A stretch of DNA of 64,000 bases from CALKGK01 sp964649515 (GCA_964649515.1 CAZYPV010000001.1:1-64000); one strand, 5' to 3'; positions 52,952 to 61,411 are shown, numbered from the stretch's first letter. The notes: generated by a model not told the origin, from the letters alone. Translations and numbers: made by a program.

Positions 52952-53533
52952 TTATTCCGACTTTTCTTTGAGGTGCTTCAACTCTTCCAGTTTATGGTTG
53001 TAGGGAGAAACCAATCCACCCTGTTCATCCATCCATTTGGTGAGTACGATAAACTTCTCTTTTTTTCCTTCTTCGCCAATCGTATCGATTTTATTTGAAA
53101 CTGTTCTAAGGCGAAATGCCGAATTGAGCACAGACGCTTTCGTTGCTGGATATTCTTCCGGAGCTTTATTTTTGAGCACCATGGCGTCTCTGAAGAGCTC
53201 GTTGTAGGTCATCGGTCGATCAGCGGCCTTCAAACGATCTAAGATAAATTTGCTCCACGTTGGTTTTGGACCTCTTTTCTTTTTGCGTTTTCTGCGTTGA
53301 ACTGCTGAATCGCTCGTTTTTCTGACTTTCGGAGAAGAAGAAGCGGCGCTCGCTGTTGGAGCATCCGACATGATTTCGTCTTTATCCACTTTGACACCTC
53401 CCAATTTATCGAGCATGTTCGCGAGGTGGTTCAACTTCGATTTTGTTGCGATGTATTCTTGCTCGTAAAAAGCACGCATACTGAGCAACTCTTCTGCCGA
53501 AACAGAAATTGTTTTTTGATCTGTTTTGTTCAT
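52952..53533 (-). CDS. Putative DNA-binding protein with HARE-HTH-like C-terminal domain
   Basis: 193 residues. An N-terminal coiled-coil-like segment (LLSMRAFYEQEYIATKSKL) is followed by a Ser/Ala linker and a strongly basic run (RRKRKKKRGPKP, AT-hook-like). The C-terminal domain (WSKFILDRLKAADRPMTYNE ... SVLNSAFRLRTVSNKIDTIG) resembles winged HARE-HTH domains. This suggests a nucleoid or transcription protein, but I do not recognise the family firmly. The ATG at 53533 is preferred to 53608, which overlaps the rnpB terminator region. Confidence 0.6.
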   Translation of the reverse strand: MNKTDQKTISVSAEELLSMRAFYEQEYIATKSKLNHLANMLDKLGGVKVDKDEIMSDAPTASAASSSPKVRKTSDSAVQRRKRKKKRGPKPTWSKFILDRLKAADRPMTYNELFRDAMVLKNKAPEEYPATKASVLNSAFRLRTVSNKIDTIGEEGKKEKFIVLTKWMDEQGGLVSPYNHKLEELKHLKEKSE

Positions 53534-53627
53534 GATGTGCGGTTTTTCAAGTCTATGGGAAGAAATTTCTGAGATATCTTCGCTTAAACTACTAATGCAT
53601 AGCAACAAAGATAATACAAATAAAAAA

Positions 53628-53646
53628 AGCCCCGCAATGCGGGGCT
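53628..53646 (-). terminator. Terminator of rnpB
   Basis: AGCCCCGC (53628-53635) pairs with GCGGGGCT (53639-53646), three-base loop, seven T on the minus strand. Confidence 0.9.
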
Positions 53647-53968
53647 ACAAATTCATAAGCCGGATTCTGTTCTTCAATCAAATTGAAGTCTCGTCATTTA
53701 TCTATTCAACCTACCCCCCAACCTTGAGCGAGCAGCTCTCAAACGCTGGTGTACATGGTATTTCATCCCACAAGGTTTACCAAAGCTTACACAATCACTT
53801 GTGCAACTGGTGAGCTCTTACCTCACCTTTTCACCCTTACCAAACAAGTTGGCGGTTTAAATCTCTGTAGCACTATCTGTCATCCTAAAATGCCTGCTTT
53901 TTGGGCAGTGTGGCGCTCTTTGATGTCCGGACTTTCCTCTTCCGAAGAAGCGACGAGCCGATTTGCGC
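53647..53968 (-). ncRNA. rnpB: RNase P RNA (type A)
   Basis: The catalytic RNA that trims tRNA 5' leaders. The minus strand shows the class hallmarks: AGAGGAAAGTCCGGACATC near the 5' end, ACAGAGATTTAAACCGCC, GGTAAGGGTGAAAAGGTGAG with GGTAAGAGCTCACCAG, and CAGAATCCGGCTTATG near the 3' end. The terminal stem is formed by CAAAT near the 5' end and ATTTG near the 3' end. About 320 bases. The 5' end is estimated from the promoter at 53971-53978; the 3' end from the terminator. The true ends may differ by several bases. Confidence 0.92.
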
Positions 53969-53970
53969 TA

Positions 53971-53978
53971 CAAAAGTA
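53971..53978 (-). promoter_or_regulatory. rnpB promoter -7 element TACTTTTG
   Basis: On the minus strand TACTTTTG lies between the aldehyde dehydrogenase stop (53991) and the RNase P RNA. Any upstream element would fall inside the end of that coding region. Confidence 0.55.
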
Positions 53979-53990
53979 CGTTAATATTTG

Positions 53991-55334
53991 TTATTCGATG
54001 ACGATCGTTTGCTTGTTCACAAAGGATAAGATGCCTTCTTGCCCCAATTCTCGTCCATACCCCGAGGTTTTCACTCCTCCGAAGGGCAAGTTGGGGTCTG
54101 ACTTAACGAAAGCATTGAAAAACACCGCTCCTTCATCAAATTTTGAACATAAGGAAAGATACTCTTCAGGAGCATCGCACATGATGGATACACCAAGTCC
54201 GAACGGACCATGATTACTGAGTTCAATGGCTTCTTCAAAGGAAGAAAATGGAGTTACTGAAAGGACCGGGCCGAACAATTCTTCATCGAAAGCTCTCATC
54301 CCCGGTTGGCAGTCGAAAAGTGCATTGGGATGAAAAAGCGCTTGCTCTCTTTTGATCTCGAACAAAGCTGTGGCTCCTGTAGCTATGCTTTGGCGGCATT
54401 GTTCTTCAAGTTCTTCGGCCAGATCTTCTCGCGCCATCGGACCGATGTCTGGGTCCGTCAGAGGATCTCCCAATGACATGTTACGAATTGCTTTTTCCAG
54501 CGCTATCTTTGTTCGTTCATACCAACTTTCATGCACCAAAAGACGTTTCACGGCAATGCAACTTTGTCCGTTATTCTGAAACCTTCCCTGAACTGCCAAT
54601 GCAATGCTCTTATCAAAATCGGCTTTTTCGGTGATGATCATCGCGTTGCTGCCTCCCAATTCCAATAAAGTGGGCTTAATGAGTCCGGCGGCAGTTTTCG
54701 CTAATGAGCTCCCAGCGTGAAGCGACCCCGTGAGCGTAACCCCTTTGATTCTCGCATCTTCAGCGATTTTGGAAGCATCGGCTCCCGCAACAAAAACACT
54801 CTTGAAAAGTGCAGGAAATCCCTCCAGTTGAAACGCCTTCTCCAGCGCTTCTGAGCAAGCAGAAACGTTGCTCGCATGCTTTAAAAGAACTGTATTTCCA
54901 GCCAAAATTGCCGGAACCGCAGCCCTCAACACTTGCCAAAATGGATAATTCCACGGCATTACTGCGTAAACAATTCCTAATGCCTGGTGACGAACCAGTG
55001 CTTTCTTTGCCCCTGTTTCAACATACTCATCAGCCAAATACCTCGGAGCATGTTTTGCGTGGTGCTCGCACAGCCAAATGCACTTATCGATCTCTCTTTT
55101 TGCTTGAGACAATGGTTTTCCCATCTCGAGCGTCATCAACTCTGCCCACTTCGATTTGTTCTCTTTCAATGCAGCAGCCAAGCCCAAAACAAACGCACAT
55201 CGTTGAATCACTGGGCTTGATCTCCAATGGGTGAACGACTCGTTCAACAAAGCAATACTCGCGTCTACTTCAGCCTCTGACGATGCTTTTCGCTCGAAAA
55301 CAAGCTCTTGGTTCCACGGATTGATGCTTTTCAT
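53991..55334 (-). CDS. NAD(P)-dependent succinate-semialdehyde-type aldehyde dehydrogenase
   Basis: A 447-residue aldehyde dehydrogenase, shorter than the usual 480-500 because the N-terminus starts at MKSINPWNQ. It has VMPWNYPFWQ (cofactor-binding), GNTVLLKHASN, LTGSLHAGSSL, LELGGSNAMII (Glu), FQNNGQSCIAVKRLL (catalytic Cys), EELFGPVLSV and FGGVKTSGYGREL. The spacing resembles succinate-semialdehyde dehydrogenase (GabD-like) enzymes; the substrate is inferred from family resemblance only. It is followed on the same strand by rnpB, whose promoter begins inside the 20 bases after its stop. Confidence 0.9.
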   Translation of the reverse strand: MKSINPWNQELVFERKASSEAEVDASIALLNESFTHWRSSPVIQRCAFVLGLAAALKENKSKWAELMTLEMGKPLSQAKREIDKCIWLCEHHAKHAPRYLADEYVETGAKKALVRHQALGIVYAVMPWNYPFWQVLRAAVPAILAGNTVLLKHASNVSACSEALEKAFQLEGFPALFKSVFVAGADASKIAEDARIKGVTLTGSLHAGSSLAKTAAGLIKPTLLELGGSNAMIITEKADFDKSIALAVQGRFQNNGQSCIAVKRLLVHESWYERTKIALEKAIRNMSLGDPLTDPDIGPMAREDLAEELEEQCRQSIATGATALFEIKREQALFHPNALFDCQPGMRAFDEELFGPVLSVTPFSSFEEAIELSNHGPFGLGVSIMCDAPEEYLSLCSKFDEGAVFFNAFVKSDPNLPFGGVKTSGYGRELGQEGILSFVNKQTIVIE

Positions 55335-55380
55335 GAGCAATGATGGTATTCGGTTATGAGACAATAATGACTCGCTGGTC

Positions 55381-56667
55381 TTAATCCCAAATCACTTCAA
55401 GATTGAGCTCCTGTCCTTCGCGTATGACTTTAACAAGAGTGGTATCTTCAGGTTCAAAAATACTCAGACCTTCCATGTAGCTTTGCATATCGAGCACCTT
55501 CAGCTCTCCCATTTGGATTACAATATCTCCTTTTTGCATCCCTGCATTTTCTGCCGGACGATCTTCTCGCACCCCATCGATGCGCATTCCTTCTCCGTCA
55601 AACAAATAGTCGGGAATCACCCCTAAAGTCACTTTAAACGCTGGAGCACTATCGTTGTCTTCATCCTTGGTTTTGGTGAATATCATTTGATCCAATTGGT
55701 CCACTTGTTGAATGAGTCGGGCTGTGTAATCATTGACCAACTTCATTCCTTTCATATTGATTTTTTCCACATCGTCGCTTGGTCGGTGGTAATCTTCGTG
55801 TTGCCCTGTGAACAAATGGAGCACTGGAATATCCTCGAGATAAAAACTCGTATGATCGGAAGGACCCACTCCCGACTCGCTCAAGACCAGTTTTAGACTG
55901 TCTTTGTTGGCAAGTTCCAATTGGCTATTCCAAGCCGGACTCGTTCCGTTGCCGTAGATCGCCAAGGTATTTTCTTCGTTCATTCTTCCAACCATATCGA
56001 AATTGATCATGCATTTCACTTTATCGAGCGGAATTGTTGGTCGGTCGCAGAACGTATTGGAACCCCACAATCCTTTTTCCTCACCCGAAAAGGCAATAAA
56101 GAGTACGTTGTGATTTTTCACCAAAGCCTGTACATCTTCAGCCAGAGAAAGCATTAGAGCCACACCGCTAGCATTGTCATCTGCACCATTGTGGATTTCG
56201 TAACCTTCCGTGTGCAAGGAATTTTCATCGCCCATTCCTAAGTGGTCGTAATGCGCGCCAATGACGATCCACGAATCGCTTTGGTTTTCAAATTTGGCGA
56301 TCACGTTTTTACCCGTAATTTCTTTCACCACCCCCATACCGTATCGGGTAGAATCTCCGTCGTTCATTTTTTGGATGGGTGGATGTGGTTTTTTGCTGAA
56401 ATACTGGTAATAGCCCTCTTCTCCTGCTGCTTGTAATCCTAGTAGATCAAAGCGATTCGCAATATAAGCTGCTGCGAGTTCTTCTTCCTTTGTTCCTGTC
56501 TCTCTTCCACCCAATTTATCTGACGCTAAGTAGCTCAAATCTGCTTGTACAGTTCTCTGATTGAAAGAAAATTGGGGTAACTTTTCCTCTTGACAAGCTG
56601 TAAAAACGCTAAGGAAAAGGACCGAAAAGGCAATACTTTTTAATGCAATTTGAGGGCTCGACTTCAT
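55381..56667 (-). CDS. M28 family metallopeptidase with PDZ domain, lipoprotein
   Basis: 428 residues; the signal ends FLSVFTACQEE with a lipid Cys. M28 zinc aminopeptidase motifs are complete: GAHYDHLGMG, NGADDNASGVALM, FSGEEKGLWGS, NFDMVGRM and the last His in HLFTGQHEDYHRPSDD. A PDZ domain (GMRIDGVREDRPAENAGMQK ... GDIVIQMGELKVLD) follows. It releases N-terminal residues from peptides in the envelope; specificity is unknown. It is the upstream neighbour of the aldehyde dehydrogenase gene (46 bases), divergent from the gene at 56718. Confidence 0.92.
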   Translation of the reverse strand: MKSSPQIALKSIAFSVLFLSVFTACQEEKLPQFSFNQRTVQADLSYLASDKLGGRETGTKEEELAAAYIANRFDLLGLQAAGEEGYYQYFSKKPHPPIQKMNDGDSTRYGMGVVKEITGKNVIAKFENQSDSWIVIGAHYDHLGMGDENSLHTEGYEIHNGADDNASGVALMLSLAEDVQALVKNHNVLFIAFSGEEKGLWGSNTFCDRPTIPLDKVKCMINFDMVGRMNEENTLAIYGNGTSPAWNSQLELANKDSLKLVLSESGVGPSDHTSFYLEDIPVLHLFTGQHEDYHRPSDDVEKINMKGMKLVNDYTARLIQQVDQLDQMIFTKTKDEDNDSAPAFKVTLGVIPDYLFDGEGMRIDGVREDRPAENAGMQKGDIVIQMGELKVLDMQSYMEGLSIFEPEDTTLVKVIREGQELNLEVIWD

Positions 56668-56717
56668 TGGGACAGCATTTGTTGTAATTTCGTTGGCAAG
56701 TTAGTTAACAATCTACA

Positions 56718-57869
56718 ATGAGACACCTATTTATACCACTCGCGGTACTTTTTCTTCTTTCTTGTTCTGAAGGAAGCAATGCAGAACAACACGAACACGG
56801 GCATCACCATGCTGATGGCAAGGACAGTACTGCTCATCACCATCATCATGCACACGGTGGAAGTGCTGGCCCTGAAACCACTCACTACGACCAAGAAAAG
56901 CACCTTAAAAACGTTCGTCAGCTGACCTACGGTGGCGACAATGCCGAAGCCTATTGGAGCTTTGACGATCAAAGTTTGGTATTTCAATCCAACAACCCGA
57001 AATGGGGATATGCTTGTGATCAGATCTACGTTATGCCTTTGGAGAACATGACCCCGGACACCATCCCTCCTTTCATTGTATCGACAGGAAAAGGAAGAAC
57101 CACCTGCAGTTATTTCATGCCCGGGGATAGCACCATCATTTACGGATCGACCCATTTGGGCGGTGATGCTTGTCCGGAAGAGGCCGATCGTAGCAGCGGA
57201 CGTTATGTGTGGTCCATTTACGATACCTACGACCTTTTTGTGGGTGATATGGAAGGAAACATCGTGAAGCAGCTGACGGATTATGATGGTTATGACGCGG
57301 AAGCCACGCTCTCGCCCGATGGAAGTAAAATTGTATTTACGAGCACTCGAAGTGGTGATTTGGAGTTGTGGACCATGAATGTTGACGGGACCGACCTGAA
57401 GCAAATCACCTTTGACCTGGGGTACGATGGAGGAGCGTTTTTTAGTCCGGACGGAACTCAGCTCGTTTACCGATCTAGCCGACCAAAAACGCCGGAGGAA
57501 ATTGAGAAATATACCTCTTTGCTGGCAGAAGGATTGGTGGAACCCAGCGATATGGAATTGTATGTGTGTGATGTTGACGGAACGAACCACCGTCAAGTGA
57601 CCTCATTGGGTGGAGCAAATTGGGCTCCGTTCTTTCACCCTTCAGGAGAAAAAATTCTATTTTGTTCCAATCATCACAGCGGAGGTTATCCTTTCAATTT
57701 ATTTTTGATCAACGTGGATGGAACCGGCTTGGAGCAAGTGACTTTTGACGACGCCTTTGATTCTTTCCCCATGTTTTCATACGACGGAAAGCACCTCGTT
57801 TTTGCATCCAACCGGAACAATGGAAGGACACGTGACACCAATCTTTTCATTGCAGAATGGCAAGACTAA
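56718..57869 (+). CDS. TolB-like PD40 propeller lipoprotein with His-rich N-terminus
   Basis: 383 residues. The signal peptide ends VLFLLSCSEG (lipid Cys at about 16). Just after it, residues 24-52 contain about 11 histidines in two runs (HEHGHHH, AHHHHHAH), a likely metal-binding spacer. The rest is a six-bladed PD40/TolB propeller (LSPDGSKIVFTSTRSGDLEL; FSPDGTQLVYRSSRP; HPSGEKILFCSNHHSG; SYDGKHLVFASNRN). The propeller usually binds peptides or proteins. No catalytic residues were found. Its stop codon overlaps the start of the next small gene by 13 bases. Confidence 0.85.
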   Translation: MRHLFIPLAVLFLLSCSEGSNAEQHEHGHHHADGKDSTAHHHHHAHGGSAGPETTHYDQEKHLKNVRQLTYGGDNAEAYWSFDDQSLVFQSNNPKWGYACDQIYVMPLENMTPDTIPPFIVSTGKGRTTCSYFMPGDSTIIYGSTHLGGDACPEEADRSSGRYVWSIYDTYDLFVGDMEGNIVKQLTDYDGYDAEATLSPDGSKIVFTSTRSGDLELWTMNVDGTDLKQITFDLGYDGGAFFSPDGTQLVYRSSRPKTPEEIEKYTSLLAEGLVEPSDMELYVCDVDGTNHRQVTSLGGANWAPFFHPSGEKILFCSNHHSGGYPFNLFLINVDGTGLEQVTFDDAFDSFPMFSYDGKHLVFASNRNNGRTRDTNLFIAEWQD

Positions 57870-58033
57870 AAGAAGAAAAAGATCAGCATAAAAGAGATCA
57901 AAGCTCTCCGTTCCGAAGGTGGATTAAACGCCTTGGATGGGGAGCTTTTTTGTTCTTTCTGATCAAAGGAATTCTTTGGCTGATTGTGCTTTTCTTCGGC
58001 GCACAAGCCCTTGGTTTAGAAGGTTGTAACTGA
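57857..58033 (+). CDS. Small single-pass membrane protein (58 residues)
   Basis: An ATG at 57857 opens a 58-codon frame overlapping the end of the preceding gene by 13 bases. The product has a basic N-terminus (MARLKEEKDQHKRD), then RWIKRLGWGAFLFFLIKG and a hydrophobic segment ending in LFFGAQALGLEGCN. A basic start plus a single membrane helix is typical of small Bacteroidota envelope proteins. The overlap implies translational coupling to the propeller lipoprotein. Coding is inferred from composition, frame and overlap; I do not recognise a family. Confidence 0.65.
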   Translation: MARLKEEKDQHKRDQSSPFRRWIKRLGWGAFLFFLIKGILWLIVLFFGAQALGLEGCN

Positions 58034-58040
58034 CCTTATT

Positions 58041-58415
58041 TTACCCTTTGATGAAATCGATGCACATGGGATAATCGTAGTCTTCCCCTTTGGATGCCGC
58101 CACCGAAGCGACAATCATGACAATGGTTGCAAAAATGCCCAAGGCCGCCATGAGAAAAATCCCCACGATGAAGAAAACCATGATGATACAAACGACTGCA
58201 TAAATGAGCATGGACAATTGAAAGTTCAGCGATTTGCGGGCATGCTCAGCCACAAACTTGGATTCATCTTTTTTGACAATCCAAAGGATGAGAGGAACAA
58301 TAAAACCGCCGAACATGGTTCCTAGATGCGCCAAAAGCGCCAAATTCTTATCGTCTTGAGAAATTTGTTCTTTTTGTAGGGTAATATCGTCGAGTGGACT
58401 TCTGTTTGATTCCAT
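58041..58415 (-). CDS. DUF4870 membrane protein
   Basis: 124 residues with the DUF4870 core: NLALLAHLGTMFGGFIVPLI, LWIVKKDESKFVAEHARKSLNFQ, then membrane helices LIYAVVCIIMVFFIVGIFLM and ALGIFATIVMIVASVAASKG. The AHLG and HARKSLNFQ motifs are family markers. The function is unknown. It is convergent with the small membrane protein gene (eight bases apart). Confidence 0.88.
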   Translation of the reverse strand: MESNRSPLDDITLQKEQISQDDKNLALLAHLGTMFGGFIVPLILWIVKKDESKFVAEHARKSLNFQLSMLIYAVVCIIMVFFIVGIFLMAALGIFATIVMIVASVAASKGEDYDYPMCIDFIKG

Positions 58416-58431
58416 ATCATTGAGCTTTTGA

Positions 58432-58439
58432 CAAAGTTA
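58432..58439 (-). promoter_or_regulatory. Promoter -7 element TAACTTTG of the DUF4870 gene
   Basis: On the minus strand TAACTTTG lies 16 bases before the ATG at 58415. Confidence 0.45.
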
Positions 58440-58548
58440 AGCCCAACAAATGAAATTGGCGTACCGCTGCTCCTTTGAAATGGTTCACTCATCACAATAA
58501 TTAGCTTTGAAACTACGATGACACTCGTTGATAGCAATCTAGCAAGCA

Positions 58549-59673
58549 TCAGAATGCCTCTCCAATGGTGAAGTAGTAGTCGCGATGGTCCTTGCTAATG
58601 GCAAAATCCAAACGAAGGTTCAAATGTTTCTCTCGATCTAAGTTAAAGCGAAGACCGAGTCCACCAGCAAGAGCACTTGTTTGGATATTGAGGTCATTGA
58701 AATCATGCCCAGTATTTCCCAGTGATACAAAAGCTACTGCACCAAATCGTTGATACACCTCTGCCCTCAATTCGCTTTGAAAGAGGAGGGCTACATTGTC
58801 TCGATACCTTCCTTCGAACATCCCTCTCATTCGGTTTTCTCCTCCGAGAATGGCCATGGCAAAGAAGGGGGCGTTTCCCGAAATATGGTCAACAAAGGCT
58901 TGATTGGCCCAAACGATTTTAGGAGTAAGCGGATGATACCAGCGCACATCTGCCCGATTTCGCCAAAAATCAAAATCGCTCAAAGGTGTGAAGTCGGGAT
59001 GACTCACCAATTCAATAAAATGGCCTTTTTTGGGATAGAAGACTTGATCTCTTTCATCTTTGTTCAGTATCACACCAAAGCCCCATGTACGTCCTCCCTC
59101 CTCACCTAGAATCGTATTTTGGCCCAAAAGTCCGGGTTCGTTTGCCTCAATTTCGAAGTCCTCAAGCCACATTCTCAATCCGAGGTACCATCGGTTTTTG
59201 ATTGCGCGAAGATAATTTAGGCGAATACGAAAGAAGTCGGCATCGTAGTTTTGCGCTTTGGATTGGATGGCGTCGCCTTGCCCAAAGTAATTGTAGGCAT
59301 ATCGGTAGTAGCTAAATTCTCCATAAGCCACATGCTTTCTTTCCCCCCAAAACAAGTGAAAAGGCAATGAACTTAATACCTGTTGATTTTGCGTGTAGGC
59401 CGCTCCCATTTGGATTTGGCTTGGCGGACTAAGACTATCTTTTGGGTTGAAATAGAAATTCCACAAACCCGCTGCTCCACCACCCCATCGGGTCTCTGGA
59501 AATCGAAAAGCCACTGGGAAAGCCAAGAGGTAAGACTGTTTTTCGAGCGTGTCGACCTGCGCAATTTCTTTTTGAGCCAAAGTGTCTGAGCTTGACAAAA
59601 GAGCGAAAAGCATCCAAGCACAAACCCAACCTTTTGAAGGTGTCCAGCACAAAACATTCTTCCATCTTTTCAC
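58549..59673 (-). CDS. POTRA-less Omp85/BamA-type outer-membrane barrel protein
   Basis: 374 residues: a signal-peptide-like N-terminus (WMLFALLSSSDTLAQ) and a barrel resembling the membrane part of BamA/TamA (surface antigen D15 family). The equivalent of the VRGF motif is GENRMRGMFEGRYRD, followed by strands to a C-terminal aromatic (YYFTIGEAF). There are no POTRA domains. The GTG at 59673 is four bases after TACCTTTG; an in-frame ATG at 59613, directly before the hydrophobic segment, is an alternative start. Function: possible porin or secretion-type barrel, unknown substrate. Confidence 0.78.
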   Translation of the reverse strand: MKRWKNVLCWTPSKGWVCAWMLFALLSSSDTLAQKEIAQVDTLEKQSYLLAFPVAFRFPETRWGGGAAGLWNFYFNPKDSLSPPSQIQMGAAYTQNQQVLSSLPFHLFWGERKHVAYGEFSYYRYAYNYFGQGDAIQSKAQNYDADFFRIRLNYLRAIKNRWYLGLRMWLEDFEIEANEPGLLGQNTILGEEGGRTWGFGVILNKDERDQVFYPKKGHFIELVSHPDFTPLSDFDFWRNRADVRWYHPLTPKIVWANQAFVDHISGNAPFFAMAILGGENRMRGMFEGRYRDNVALLFQSELRAEVYQRFGAVAFVSLGNTGHDFNDLNIQTSALAGGLGLRFNLDREKHLNLRLDFAISKDHRDYYFTIGEAF

Positions 59674-59677
59674 TAAA

Positions 59678-59685
59678 CAAAGGTA
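59678..59685 (-). promoter_or_regulatory. Promoter -7 element TACCTTTG of the Omp85-type gene
   Basis: On the minus strand TACCTTTG is followed by TTTA and GTG, the same four-base spacing as at recQ. It is 22 bases from the divergent rluE -7 element, so the two promoters overlap. Confidence 0.6.
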
Positions 59686-59707
59686 GTCGCTTGGGATTAG
59701 AAATCGT

Positions 59708-59715
59708 TATTTTTG
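59708..59715 (+). promoter_or_regulatory. Promoter -7 element TATTTTTG of rluE
   Basis: TATTTTTG is followed by TGCT and the ATG at 59720. A leaderless transcript is predicted. Confidence 0.6.
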
Positions 59716-59719
59716 TGCT

Positions 59720-60301
59720 ATGAGGTATTTTGCATTCCACAAGCCCTACGGTTTTTTATCTCAATTTACTGATGAAGGTCGTTGGAAGGGACTGGCCACT
59801 TTATCGCTTTTTCCTCCTAACGTTTATCCCATTGGACGTTTGGATGCAGATAGCGAAGGGCTGTTGTTGCTGAGCAGTGATTCTTCCATCAACGCTCGAT
59901 TACTTCACCCCAAAAAAAAACACAAACGCAGTTATTTGGTGCAAGTTGAGGGAGAGATTAGCGACGAGGCCATAAGGGCTTTGAGGGGTCCGCTACATTT
60001 GAATTACAAAGGGAAAACCCATCGAACGGCTTTGGCTGAAGTAAAGCGAATTGCAGAACCTGAATTTTTAGAAGATCGGGATCCACCAGTCCGCTTTCGA
60101 AAATCGGTTCCGAGCTCTTGGATTGAATTGGTATTGACGGAAGGAAAGAATCGCCAAGTGCGAAAAATGACCGCTCATGTGGGGTTCCCAACGCTTCGCT
60201 TGTTGCGTCAGTCCATTGAAGGAATTAGTATTGCTCAGTTGCCCCAAGGAGCCATGAAGGAATACAGCAAAAAGGAATTTGAGGAATTATTGGGGCTTTA
60301 G
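59720..60301 (+). CDS. rluE: 23S rRNA pseudouridine synthase, RluE family
   Basis: 193 residues of the RsuA/RluE group, which convert a uridine in 23S rRNA to pseudouridine. The catalytic Asp is in YPIGRLDADSEGLLLLSSD; KRSYLVQVEGE, TEGKNRQVRKMTAHVG and the N-terminal FHKPYGFLSQF are family motifs. There is no S4 RNA-binding domain, consistent with RluE rather than RsuA. The target position is inferred from family. It ends four bases into the convergent LuxR gene. Confidence 0.93.
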   Translation: MRYFAFHKPYGFLSQFTDEGRWKGLATLSLFPPNVYPIGRLDADSEGLLLLSSDSSINARLLHPKKKHKRSYLVQVEGEISDEAIRALRGPLHLNYKGKTHRTALAEVKRIAEPEFLEDRDPPVRFRKSVPSSWIELVLTEGKNRQVRKMTAHVGFPTLRLLRQSIEGISIAQLPQGAMKEYSKKEFEELLGL

Positions 60302-60966
60302 TCCAAATCGTTCAATTCGATGATTCCGTGTTTGATGGCGTGAACCACCAGCGAAACCGTTTTTTGAACTTCAGCTTTTTCCATCATTCCGGCTTTGATG
60401 TTTTCAATGGTACGCACTGAACGACTCAATTCTTCAGCAATTTCCGAAGCTTTTTTTCCCTGACAAAGTCGAATTAAAATGAATCTTTCTTGCTCGGTGT
60501 ACAATCCTTTCATGCCAGAAGGTCGCCTACGGTATCGTTGTTCCAGACCTTTAATGAGCTGTTGAGAGAGGTGGTCTGACAGATAATACCCTTCGTTTTG
60601 AACGGAGTGCAAGGCTTTCTCCAATTCACTTTCTTCCATGTTCTTCGGGAGGACTGTTTTTGCACCCATTTCAAAAACGTGGAAAACATCTTGACCCAAT
60701 AAATCATTCGTCATTCCAATGACTTTACATTTCAAGCGGTTGGAATAATTGATCTGTTTGATGGTATCATAGCCGTTGAGAAAAGGCATATCTAAATCAA
60801 CAAGAACGAGATCGATGGTTTCTAAATCCTCTTCATTTTTCAATAAATCACTTCCGCTGCTCGAAGCCAAAAACACCTTCATTCCTGAGAAGGAATTGAC
60901 CACATTAGAGAGTCCGGCCCTCAAAAGTGACTGATCTTCAGCAATGGCGACTTTAATTGTACTCAT
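60298..60966 (-). CDS. LuxR-type response regulator (orphan)
   Basis: 222 residues. The receiver has IAEDQSLLRAG (acidic pocket ED), the phospho-acceptor Asp in LVLVDLDMPFLNG, Thr in GMTND and Lys in TVLPKNM. A C-terminal LuxR-type helix-turn-helix follows (YTEQERFILIRLCQGKKASE ... VRTIENIKAGMMEKA). No kinase is nearby. It resembles the regulator at 36248-36931, including the hydrophobic end (HAIKHGIIEL against YAVKSGLVSP). The ATG at 60966 is preferred to 61020 because the receiver begins there. Confidence 0.88.
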   Translation of the reverse strand: MSTIKVAIAEDQSLLRAGLSNVVNSFSGMKVFLASSSGSDLLKNEEDLETIDLVLVDLDMPFLNGYDTIKQINYSNRLKCKVIGMTNDLLGQDVFHVFEMGAKTVLPKNMEESELEKALHSVQNEGYYLSDHLSQQLIKGLEQRYRRRPSGMKGLYTEQERFILIRLCQGKKASEIAEELSRSVRTIENIKAGMMEKAEVQKTVSLVVHAIKHGIIELNDLD

Positions 60967-61411
60967 ATTTAGTAAGCTAGATTTTTTTGTACTGAACATC
61001 TTATTTTGCTCATCGCTCAAAAGTCGAGTTTCAGCACCTTACCAAGTACGTTCAAATCATTTCGAATTCTTGCTTTTACAGATTACAACTTGCAATTGAA
61101 CGCAAATACAGTTATTCCAAATGATCTTTCTGGCACTTTTTCAGCTAAATGAAAAAACACAATGCACAACTGAGGTGGTTCTTTCATTTACTTAGTGTTA
61201 CAAAGCTAGGGAATTGAAGTCTTCTGGGGGAACTATTTTATTCACATGTAGAGAAGAACATGTTAAAACTCTCGATATCAAAACCTTAATTCTTACAACA
61301 AGTATTGGCATCCATTTTAATGTGGATTAAGTAAAACTACTCTTGGAAATGCCCAAGTGAAATGATCGCCTCTGTTTCAAGGTCAAACACTCCTGAACAC
61401 TTCATTTTAAT
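60967..61411. other. Non-coding stretch, nothing recognised
   Basis: About 445 bases between the regulator and plsC. I see no convincing gene, RNA, repeat or hairpin. It may hold the regulator's promoter and upstream sites for plsC. Confidence 0.5.

Noticed and set aside
53849..53863. TTGGCGGTTTAAATC, resembling the repeat
   Set aside because: It falls in the conserved ACAGAGATTTAAACCGCC region of RNase P RNA, which all bacteria keep in some form.
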